Assembly: GCA_031289935.1 (NCBI GenBank)
Contig: JAITON010000060.1
Span: forward strand, 1-5,938
Direction of reading: 5' to 3'
Source: Treponema sp.
GTDB taxonomy: Bacteria > Spirochaetota > Spirochaetia > Treponematales > Breznakiellaceae
Length of the DNA: 5,938 nucleotides
The translations under genes were made by a program, and so were the position numbers. The notes under the pieces are model-generated. The model was not told the origin of the DNA. It did no database searches and saw only the letters and a program-made list of their open reading frames with translations. Below, one piece after another: positions 1 through 5,826 of the stretch (positions are counted from its first letter, which is position 1; each line of letters opens with the position of its first letter).

Positions 1-115
1 TGCGGGTAATGGTGAGGACAAGGCGCGCGGCGCCGGGCTTAAGCGTTTCCGGCACCTCAAAGTCCAAATGCAGCCGCCGGTCGGCGGGTATGGTTACGGT
101 TTGTTGTAGTGTCAT
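1..115 (-). CDS. Antitoxin-like small protein, N-terminal part (runs off left edge)
   Basis: This is an open minus-strand frame of 38 codons from the ATG at 115-113 to the window edge, with no stop. It reads MTLQQTVTIPADRRLHLDFE and continues with a VPET segment and a hydrophobic beta-like RLVLTIT segment. The 'TVTIPADRRLHLD' opening, followed by a proline-rich turn and a second beta strand, is a pattern I associate with short antitoxin-like proteins of the AbrB/VapB-style DNA-binding type, often paired with a PIN or RelE toxin. That family call is from memory of the pattern, not from a search. If it is correct, the toxin gene should lie beyond position 1, overlapping or just after this gene. 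No Shine-Dalgarno sequence precedes the ATG; a TATGCT box ends six bases before it. The gene is divergent from lhr. A plain hypothetical protein remains possible. The open frame and good codon use make it likely to be real. Confidence 0.62.
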   Translation of the reverse strand, partial: MTLQQTVTIPADRRLHLDFEVPETLKPGAARLVLTITR

Positions 116-121
116 GGGAGT

Positions 122-129
122 AGCATAGC
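122..129 (-). promoter_or_regulatory. Candidate -10 box of the antitoxin-like gene
   Basis: On the minus strand this reads GCTATGCT, containing the -10-like hexamer TATGCT at 127-122, six bases before the ATG at 115-113. No convincing -35 hexamer is seen 16-18 bases upstream. Transcription from this box would begin at or within a base or two of the start codon, so the mRNA would be nearly leaderless. That agrees with the absence of a ribosome binding site. The same octamer sits at the same distance from the lhr start. Confidence 0.4.
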
Positions 130-170
130 GTGGAATTGGGAAAAGAGTAAGGGAGCGCATGCGGAGGCGT

Positions 171-186
171 GGAGACGGTTGTCTCC
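171..186. promoter_or_regulatory. Perfect palindrome in the divergent intergenic region, candidate operator
   Basis: GGAGAC-ggtt-GTCTCC is a perfect 6-bp inverted repeat with a four-base centre. It lies in the 131-base space between the two divergent start codons, about 56 bases from the antitoxin-like ATG and 60 bases from the lhr ATG. A second, eight-base palindrome (CGCATGCG) lies at 156-163. Antitoxins commonly autoregulate by binding palindromes near their own promoters, so this is a plausible operator. It is not followed by a T run in either direction, so it is unlikely to be an intrinsic terminator. The regulatory role is inferred from position and symmetry only. Confidence 0.35.
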
Positions 187-231
187 GACACGGTAGTGCC
201 GGAGCGTCCCTAGCTCTCCCAGCTTCTGTCG

Positions 232-240
232 TGCTATGCT
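232..240 (+). promoter_or_regulatory. Candidate extended -10 promoter of lhr
   Basis: TGCTATGCT matches an extended -10 element (TGn followed by TATGCT) and ends six bases before the lhr ATG at 247-249. The six bases between (CTCCTC) are pyrimidines only, so there is no Shine-Dalgarno sequence. No clear -35 is visible around 212-217, which is tolerable for an extended -10 promoter. A start site about seven bases downstream of the box would fall at the ATG, giving a leaderless message. Confidence 0.42.
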
Positions 241-246
241 CTCCTC

Positions 247-3200
247 ATGCCGGATTTGCCCTTCCATCCCCTGATCAACACCTGGTTTAGTGAGACCTAC
301 GGGAAGCCTACGGCGGTGCAGGCCGAAGCCTGGCCCTTGATCGGCCGGGGGGAGCATGTACTGGCCCTGGCGCCTACGGGGAGTGGCAAGACCCTGACGG
401 CTTTCCTGGGGGCCATCTCCCGCTTTGTCCAAGGGAGCTACCCGGCGGATGTCCTTACGGTCCTCTACGTGTCCCCCCTCAAGGCTCTGAACGAAGATAT
501 CAGGCGGAACCTGCTGGAACCTATCGCTGCGCTCCAGGCCCGGTTTGAGCGGGAGGGGCAGCCCTTTCCGGATATCCGGGTGGAGACCCGTTCGGGGGAC
601 ACGACGGCGGCCCAGCGGCGGCGTTTTGCGGCCAGGCCCCCGGCCATCCTGGCCACTACGCCGGAAAGTCTGGCGATCCTGCTCCTCTCCGATTCGGGCC
701 GGGCGGCGCTTAAGACCCTGCGCTATGTTATTCTGGACGAGATACACACCGCCCTGGGTAGTAAACGGGGGGCCTTCCTGGCCTGCCAGATCGACCGCTT
801 GGCCCTCCTGGCCGGGGAGTTCCAGCGGGTGGCCCTCTCCGCCACGGTAAGGCTTCCGGAGCGGGCGGCGGAGTTTGCGGGCGGGTTCCGGCCGGTACAG
901 ATCGTCTCGCCCCCGGCAGAGAAGCGGATAGAGCTGAGGGTGGAATACCCGCCGCTGGAACCGGGCCTGCCGGAGCCGGGGAAAAGGCCTGATGCCTTTA
1001 GTAAACGCTACGCTGTACTGGTGGACATTATCCTGGAACGGATCCGCCGCCCGGACCGGGCAGGCAGAGCTATTCTGGTCTTTACTGATTCCCGGCGCCG
1101 GGCCGAGCGGATTGCCTTCCTGGTGAACCAGGCTGCCGAAGAGGAACTGGTCTTTGTACATCACGGCTCTCTGGCGCCGGAGGTCCGGCGGGCGGTGGAA
1201 AAGCGGCTGGCTGCGGGGGAGATTCCCTGCGTGGCAGCCACCGGTTCCCTGGAACTGGGTATCGATATCGGTGCGGTGGAGGAGGTAATCCTGGCGGGGA
1301 GCCCTGCCGGGGCTGCTACGGCCCTCCAGCGGATTGGCCGGGCGGGCCACGGGGTGGGCCTTGTGAGCCGGGCCCTGCTGGTTCCCTTTCACGGGCTGGA
1401 CCTCGTGCAGACGGCGGCCCTGGCCGGGGCGGTGGCGGACCGGGAAATTGAGGAGACTGCCCCTGTCGACAATCCCCTGGACGTGCTGGCCCAGATCATC
1501 CTAGCTCTCTGTATCGAAAAGCCCCGGATAGATACCGAACTCTATGAGCTTATCCGGGGTTTCCGGGTCTTCCGCAGCCTGGACCGCGCTTCCTTTGACG
1601 CGGTGGCAGGGATGCTTGCCGGTTACTCCTTCCCGGCGGCGGGGCCCGGCAAAACTACCGGAAGTTCCGTTGCCGGAGACCGGGTACGGGAACTGCGGCC
1701 CCTCTTGTACCGGGATGAAGCTTCCGGGGAGCTGAGCGCCTCGGCAGGGGCCCGGTTCCTGCTCTATCTCTCCGGCGGGGTCATTGCCAGCCGGGGTTAC
1801 TACGCCATGCGATTGGCCGGCGGCGCTCGTATCGGCGAACTGGACGAAGAATTCGTCTGGGAGCGGCGGCTGGGGGATCACTTCGAGTTCGGCGCCCGGT
1901 CCTGGGTGATCACGGCCATCGGCCCCGAGGCGGTAACCGTGGTCCCCCGGGGAAAACCCTCGGGCTATGCCCCCTTCTGGAAGGCCGATGCGGCCTACCG
2001 GAGCCCGGTCCTGAGCCGCCGTGTCCTGGAGCTCTTCGAGGCATACAATCGCGGCGGGAGTCCGGCGCTTCCTGCCTTAAGTGATGATGCCGCCACGGCC
2101 CTGGGGGATTTTCTCAGCCGCCAGGAACGGGCCCAGGGCGGTTGCGCTTTGCCCTCGGGAAGTTTCTTCCCCATCGAAATTATCGAGGACCCCGGTAACC
2201 AGCGGGATATCCGTCAGGTGATCCTCCATACCTTCCGGGGCGAGGCGGTCAATTATCCCCTGTCCATGGCCCTGGCCCAGGAATTTGAGGACCGGTCCGG
2301 CAGCCGGGTGGAAGTCCAGGCCGATGATAACGGCATACTCCTCTTTTTGGTCCGGACCGGCGCCGTGGATCCCGAAGAAGCGGTCCGGGGGGCCCTCCTC
2401 AGTCTGGCGGGTGATGGCAGCCGGGCTGAGGTCTGTTTCCGCCGCCGGCTTGAGACCTCAGGGGTTTTCGGCGCGGCTTTCCGGGAGACGGCGGAACGGT
2501 CCCTGCTCCTGCCCCGGGCCTCCTTTGGCAAGCGGACCCCCCTCTGGGTGCTCCGCCGCCGGGCTAAAGACCTCTACGACCGGGTGGCCGGTCAAGCGGA
2601 CTTCCCCGTCACGGTCGAAGCCTGGCGGAGCTGCCTGCGGGATCAGTTTGATATGCCGGGATTCGCGGCTTTCTTTGCGGATATCGGTACCAGGGCCCTG
2701 GGCTTCGCCTTTTTCCGCAGCCATCGTCCCAGCCCCTTCGCAGAGCATCTGGTCTGGATAACTACCGGCGCCTTGCTCTACGAGTATGATGAGCGGCCTG
2801 ACCTTCGGGAGCGGCCCGGAGGAACAGAACTTTCGAATGAAAGCTGGAACGTATCCAGGGATGAAACCCTGGGAGACCGGGTTATCCGGGAGGCTCTGAA
2901 CAACGGCGCCCGGCGGCCTGTTTTGCCGGCAGGGCTTGTAGCGGACTTTAGCGCCCGGCTCCGGCGGGAGCTTCCCGATTGGGCGCCTCAGGACGAGCTC
3001 AGCCTTGCCGAGTGGGTCAAGGAGCGGATCGCCATCCCCCGGCCTGAGTGGGAGACCCTAAGCCGGGCCTTGCCGGAGCCGTTTCGTCAGGTCCTGGCTG
3101 CCGATCCTCACCTGGGCGGCCGGCTTTATTGGGTGGGGGAAAATCTGGTGCACCGGGACCGCCGGGAAGTCTGGGCCGTCGATTCCCTGGCCTGTCTGGG

Positions 3201-4701
3201 TCCCTGGCTCCGCTGCCAGGGGCCGGTTCCTGTAGAGACCCTGGCCACCGTCTTTGGGGCGGGTCCGGCCGAAATTTCCGCCGCCGCAGAGGCCCTGGCA
3301 TCCGCCGGGGAATTGGTCTTGGGGGTCAGTGTGGCGGATGCCGGAAGCAATCTGGTCTGCGACCGTAAAAACCTGGAAATTCTCCTCAGGTTGAGCCGGA
3401 AAGGACATCCAAAGAGGATTTCAGAAAAGCCCGCCGCCTTGCTTCTGCCTTTTTTAGCCCTCCGTCAGGGTATCGCCATTCACCGGCCCGGGGAAACCCT
3501 TCGGGCCCCCGCTGGGGATAGCTTCGCCTTTCCCCCGGCCCTGGCGGGCTATGCCCTTCCGGCGGAAATTTGGGAACGGGATATCCTGGCGGTCCGCTTC
3601 CCCGGCTACCGTCTGGAGCTCCTGGACCGGGAGCTTGAGGCGGGGAAGCTTCTCTGGTACGGGGCGGGCCGGGAGAAGATCGCCTTTGCGGCTCCGGATG
3701 ACCTGGCCCTGATCCTTGACCCCGGGGGGCCGCCCTTTGAAGGCGCTCTGCCCGGGGACTTTCTGGATACGGGCCGGGATTTCTGGGACATCAAGGAGCG
3801 GCTTGGGGGGGACAGCCCCTCTACGGCGGCCCGGCTCTGGGAGGAGGTCTGGAAGGGCCGTCTGAGCGCCGAGAGCTTTGAGCCCCTCCGCCGGGCCCTG
3901 ACCGAGGGTTTTATCCCCAGGGATCTGGCCCGTTTTGCCGGTGAACGCCGCACGGTCCCGGTTCCCGGCCACCCGGCAGGGCGGCTCCTGCCGCGGGCCG
4001 TACCAAGGGCGCTGCGCAACCGATGGCGGGGTGGTCCCCCGGTGGCGGGCAAGTGGTTTGCTCTGGGCGGCGGCCTGGACGGGGAGGATTGGGCCGGTGA
4101 GCCGGATCTACTGGACGAGGAGAGTTTGAATCGCGAACGGGTCCTCTTTCTGCTCCGCCGCTGGGGGCTCCTGACCCGGCCCCTCCTGGAGCGGGAAGCG
4201 CCGGCGCTTTCCTGGAGCGCCCTGCTCCCGGCTATCCGGCGGCTGGAACTAGCGGGGGAGCTCATGGCAGGCCGTTTCTTTGGAGGCGTCAATTCTCTGC
4301 AATTTGCTCCACCGGATATTGCCGAAGCCCTGGAGCAGGCTGGCGATGAGCGCGGCATATACTGGATGAACGCGGCGGACCCCGCAAGCCCGGCGGGGCT
4401 TGACATCGACGGCATGGACGGGCGGCTCCCGGTCCGGATCGCCTCGGCGCGGTTCTGCTGCCGGGGCTCCACGCTGGCTGCGGTTTCCTGTAGAAACGGC
4501 CGGGAACTCCGGGTCCTGGTCCCGCCGGGGGATGCAGACCTGCCCCTCATTCTGGGCTTTCTGAGGCCGCCGGAGGGAGGACGGAAGCTGGTCGTCGAAA
4601 CCATCAACGGGATATCGGCCGCCCGGTCGGAATACACCGGGGCCCTCAGGACCCTGGGCTTCTTCCCCGACCGGAACAGCCTGGTATACTGGCCGGGCTA
4701 A
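247..4701 (+). CDS. lhr: Full-length Lhr-family ATP-dependent superfamily 2 helicase
   Basis: This is a 1484-residue Lhr (large helicase-related) protein, near the ~1540 residues of E. coli Lhr. Lhr enzymes are ATP-driven 3'-5' helicases/translocases acting on DNA and RNA-DNA hybrids in cytoplasmic DNA repair. Visible motifs: Q motif region KPTAVQ (20-25), Walker A APTGSGKT (42-49), motif Ia SPLKALN (76-82), TTPESL (137-142), DEIH box (164-167), SAT (198-200), motif IV around 276-294, motif V ATGSLELGIDIG (331-342), motif VI QRIGRAGH (361-368). The Lhr-specific winged-helix and beta-barrel core follows to about residue 870, with GELDEEFVWE (530-539) and PFWKAD (576-581). The C-terminal extension (about 870-1484) includes LELAGELMAGRFFGG (1333-1347), typical of the Lhr C-terminal domain, which in E. 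coli is reported to carry uracil-DNA glycosylase activity. No motif is missing. The start fits the family: HPLINTWF precedes the Q motif, as expected. It is alone on its strand here, without the phosphoesterase or ligase partners seen with some bacterial Lhr-Core genes. Confidence 0.96.
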   Translation: MPDLPFHPLINTWFSETYGKPTAVQAEAWPLIGRGEHVLALAPTGSGKTLTAFLGAISRFVQGSYPADVLTVLYVSPLKALNEDIRRNLLEPIAALQARFEREGQPFPDIRVETRSGDTTAAQRRRFAARPPAILATTPESLAILLLSDSGRAALKTLRYVILDEIHTALGSKRGAFLACQIDRLALLAGEFQRVALSATVRLPERAAEFAGGFRPVQIVSPPAEKRIELRVEYPPLEPGLPEPGKRPDAFSKRYAVLVDIILERIRRPDRAGRAILVFTDSRRRAERIAFLVNQAAEEELVFVHHGSLAPEVRRAVEKRLAAGEIPCVAATGSLELGIDIGAVEEVILAGSPAGAATALQRIGRAGHGVGLVSRALLVPFHGLDLVQTAALAGAVADREIEETAPVDNPLDVLAQIILALCIEKPRIDTELYELIRGFRVFRSLDRASFDAVAGMLAGYSFPAAGPGKTTGSSVAGDRVRELRPLLYRDEASGELSASAGARFLLYLSGGVIASRGYYAMRLAGGARIGELDEEFVWERRLGDHFEFGARSWVITAIGPEAVTVVPRGKPSGYAPFWKADAAYRSPVLSRRVLELFEAYNRGGSPALPALSDDAATALGDFLSRQERAQGGCALPSGSFFPIEIIEDPGNQRDIRQVILHTFRGEAVNYPLSMALAQEFEDRSGSRVEVQADDNGILLFLVRTGAVDPEEAVRGALLSLAGDGSRAEVCFRRRLETSGVFGAAFRETAERSLLLPRASFGKRTPLWVLRRRAKDLYDRVAGQADFPVTVEAWRSCLRDQFDMPGFAAFFADIGTRALGFAFFRSHRPSPFAEHLVWITTGALLYEYDERPDLRERPGGTELSNESWNVSRDETLGDRVIREALNNGARRPVLPAGLVADFSARLRRELPDWAPQDELSLAEWVKERIAIPRPEWETLSRALPEPFRQVLAADPHLGGRLYWVGENLVHRDRREVWAVDSLACLGPWLRCQGPVPVETLATVFGAGPAEISAAAEALASAGELVLGVSVADAGSNLVCDRKNLEILLRLSRKGHPKRISEKPAALLLPFLALRQGIAIHRPGETLRAPAGDSFAFPPALAGYALPAEIWERDILAVRFPGYRLELLDRELEAGKLLWYGAGREKIAFAAPDDLALILDPGGPPFEGALPGDFLDTGRDFWDIKERLGGDSPSTAARLWEEVWKGRLSAESFEPLRRALTEGFIPRDLARFAGERRTVPVPGHPAGRLLPRAVPRALRNRWRGGPPVAGKWFALGGGLDGEDWAGEPDLLDEESLNRERVLFLLRRWGLLTRPLLEREAPALSWSALLPAIRRLELAGELMAGRFFGGVNSLQFAPPDIAEALEQAGDERGIYWMNAADPASPAGLDIDGMDGRLPVRIASARFCCRGSTLAAVSCRNGRELRVLVPPGDADLPLILGFLRPPEGGRKLVVETINGISAARSEYTGALRTLGFFPDRNSLVYWPG

Positions 4702-5165
4702 AAGTCTTCGGGAAGCAGGAGCCGGTCCCCCACCTTGATACCGGCCCGGTCAAACCAGCCCTGGGGAACCTCCAGGGCATAGCGGAGCGACCGGGATGAA
4801 GAGACCCCGCTCAAATCCTGGGGCTGCATATCGTGAATTTCCCGGATCGTGCCGTCGTGGGCGATAAAGGCAACGGACAGGGGGATCAGTGTGTTCTTCA
4901 TCCAGAAGGAAAGGATCTGGTCCCGGTCAAAGACAAAGAGCATCCCCTCGCCATCGGCCAGGGTCTCGCGGTACATCAGGCCCTGGGCCCGTTCCTCGCC
5001 GGTACGGGCGATTTCCGCGCTGATACCGGCCTGGCCCCCGGTAATTTCCAGCAGCAGGTCCCGGGTTTCCAGACGCTTAATATGCTCCCCCTGGCAGCCG
5101 GCGGCCCCTCCCAGGAACAGAATCGCCAGGGTTATATACAGGAAAGAAGCGGGTCTAAAAAGCAT
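4698..5165 (-). CDS. DUF192 family protein, predicted lipoprotein
   Basis: This is a 155-residue protein of the DUF192 family (small beta-rich domain, function not established). The start at 5165 is chosen over the ATG at 5249 because it has a strong ribosome binding site and begins a lipoprotein signal: residues 1-23 are hydrophobic and end in GGAAG before Cys24 (lipobox AAG-C). Export, N-terminal lipidation and membrane anchoring are therefore predicted. The DUF192 signature is clear in the mature part: ERAQGLMYRE (58-67), GMLFVFD (74-80), FWMKNTLIPLSVAFI (87-101), DGTI (104-107), YALEVPQGWFDRAGI (129-143) and GDRLLL (146-151). The usual 'PLD' after MKNT is PLS here. The start overlaps the upstream gene by 11 bases, so the two are very probably co-transcribed and translationally coupled. 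The stop overlaps the convergent lhr stop by four bases. Some DUF192 proteins are periplasmic, but the substrate is unknown. Confidence 0.9.
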   Translation of the reverse strand: MLFRPASFLYITLAILFLGGAAGCQGEHIKRLETRDLLLEITGGQAGISAEIARTGEERAQGLMYRETLADGEGMLFVFDRDQILSFWMKNTLIPLSVAFIAHDGTIREIHDMQPQDLSGVSSSRSLRYALEVPQGWFDRAGIKVGDRLLLPEDF

Positions 5166-5793
5166 TGAGAAATTCCTCCCGGCGCTGGAATTCCTGGGCT
5201 TCTTCCACCTTGGCAGCGTCAAGGAGCCGGCCGAAGACATCCGTATCAATGTATTTCACCGTTAAGGGCCGTTCCAGGGAAAGCCGCATGCCGCCGCGCT
5301 CCCAGACCGCCTCTCTGGGGTTGATGGTATCAGGTTCGCCGTATTTTTCCGCCAGGGAACTGTACACCGAATAGTGGTCCACGAGCCGGGTGTTCAGGGA
5401 AAAGGCCATAATATAGACCTGCCCTTCGTTGAGCTGGAAAAAGGCCCGGTCGATAAAGGATATGCCAATAGCCTCTACCTGGCTTAGGTTCCCGGCGAAG
5501 GGCAGCAAGGACAGTCCCGCAGTATCCAGGTCCACCTCAAGGCCCCAAGCCTGGTCTCCCCGGTAGCGGAAAAGACCATCCTGGGCCAGGGCGCTCCTGA
5601 GCTCCTCCAGGGACATACCCAGGTCTATACTCCGGAAGCTCCGGGGCAGGGCGGCGGGATTTTCTCCCGGGGCCGTCTCAGGCAATGATTCCAGGGGCGG
5701 TTCCTGAGCGGCCAGCGGGCCAAAGACAACGGCGAACAACATGAGCAGAACCGTGAGAATCCGGGCCGAAGGGTGCATTTTTGTCGGTTTCAT
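5155..5793 (-). CDS. Conserved exported protein of unknown function
   Basis: This is a 212-residue protein. Residues 1-29 form a signal peptide: charged start with Lys5 and Arg11, hydrophobic core ILTVLLMLFAVVF at 12-24, and probable cleavage after LAA at 27-29. Residues 30-50 are a Pro/Glu-rich linker. The folded part begins at about 53 with FRSIDLGMSLEELRSAL, an 'LGMS-x-EEL' opening common in small exported proteins. It continues with SFIDRAFFQ (112-120), DHYSVYSSLAEKYGEP (139-154), AVWERG (162-167) and ERPLTVKYIDTDVF (174-187), ending in a charged helix. The overall pattern resembles a protein family I have seen in treponemes, but I cannot name it and give no function; periplasm or outer envelope is inferred. 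It is the first gene of an overlapping pair with the DUF192 lipoprotein. No Shine-Dalgarno sequence precedes the ATG at 5793; ATG at 5778 is an alternative start that keeps the signal peptide. Confidence 0.88.
   Translation of the reverse strand: MKPTKMHPSARILTVLLMLFAVVFGPLAAQEPPLESLPETAPGENPAALPRSFRSIDLGMSLEELRSALAQDGLFRYRGDQAWGLEVDLDTAGLSLLPFAGNLSQVEAIGISFIDRAFFQLNEGQVYIMAFSLNTRLVDHYSVYSSLAEKYGEPDTINPREAVWERGGMRLSLERPLTVKYIDTDVFGRLLDAAKVEEAQEFQRREEFLNAF
5174..5180 (-). promoter_or_regulatory. Strong ribosome binding site that sets the start of the DUF192 gene
   Basis: On the minus strand this reads GGGAGGA, eight bases before the ATG at 5165-5163 and inside the last codons of the upstream exported-protein gene. 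It is the only strong Shine-Dalgarno sequence seen at a gene start in the window. It is the main reason for starting the DUF192 gene at 5165 rather than at the in-frame ATG 84 bases earlier. Confidence 0.8.
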
Positions 5794-5796
5794 GTA

Positions 5797-5802
5797 ATTA
5801 TA
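5797..5802 (-). promoter_or_regulatory. Perfect -10 box before the exported-protein gene
   Basis: On the minus strand this reads TATAAT, a consensus -10 hexamer in a locally A+T-rich patch (5793-5806) that stands out from the G+C-rich surroundings. It ends only three bases before the ATG at 5793-5791. A start site about seven bases downstream would fall at about 5790, just inside the first codon. That implies either a leaderless message, use of the ATG at 5778, or that this box is not the real promoter. The -35 position (about 5820-5825, TCCATC) matches consensus poorly. The poly-G tract begins immediately upstream of it. Confidence 0.45.
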
Positions 5803-5826
5803 TTATCGGTTGGTTTGGAGATGGAT

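Noticed and set aside
112..1392. Long antisense open frame (426 codons) on the minus strand across the lhr 5' part
   Set aside because: It lies opposite strongly conserved helicase motifs, its translation is rich in Arg, Pro, Gly and Gln with no recognisable domain, and such open antisense frames are expected in G+C-rich coding DNA. The real minus-strand gene at the left starts at 115 in another frame.
3606..4637. Long antisense open frame (343 codons) opposite the lhr C-terminal domain
   Set aside because: The translation is dominated by Ser, Arg and Pro, a composition typical of a shadow frame in G+C-rich DNA. The plus-strand Lhr reading is continuous and matches the family here.
4721..4745. 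Inverted repeat GCCGGT ... ACCGGC just after the lhr stop, considered as a terminator
   Set aside because: It has only a 6-bp stem with a 13-base loop, no T run follows, and it lies inside the DUF192 coding region. CCGG-type words are common throughout this DNA.
4653..5203. A shared 14-base word CCTGGGCTTCTTCC near 4653 and near 5190
   Set aside because: It is in different reading contexts and unrelated proteins. A 14-base match is not surprising in a 6-kb G+C-rich window, and the flanks do not extend the match.
5166..5249. N-terminal extension of the DUF192 gene to the ATG at 5249
   Set aside because: The 28 extra residues are unlike a signal peptide and overlap the upstream gene by 95 bases. 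Starting at 5165 gives a strong ribosome binding site and a proper lipoprotein signal.
4833..5265. Plus-strand open frames (111 and 138 codons) opposite the DUF192 gene
   Set aside because: The minus strand carries clear DUF192 motifs, a signal peptide and a ribosome binding site. The plus-strand translations show no motif.
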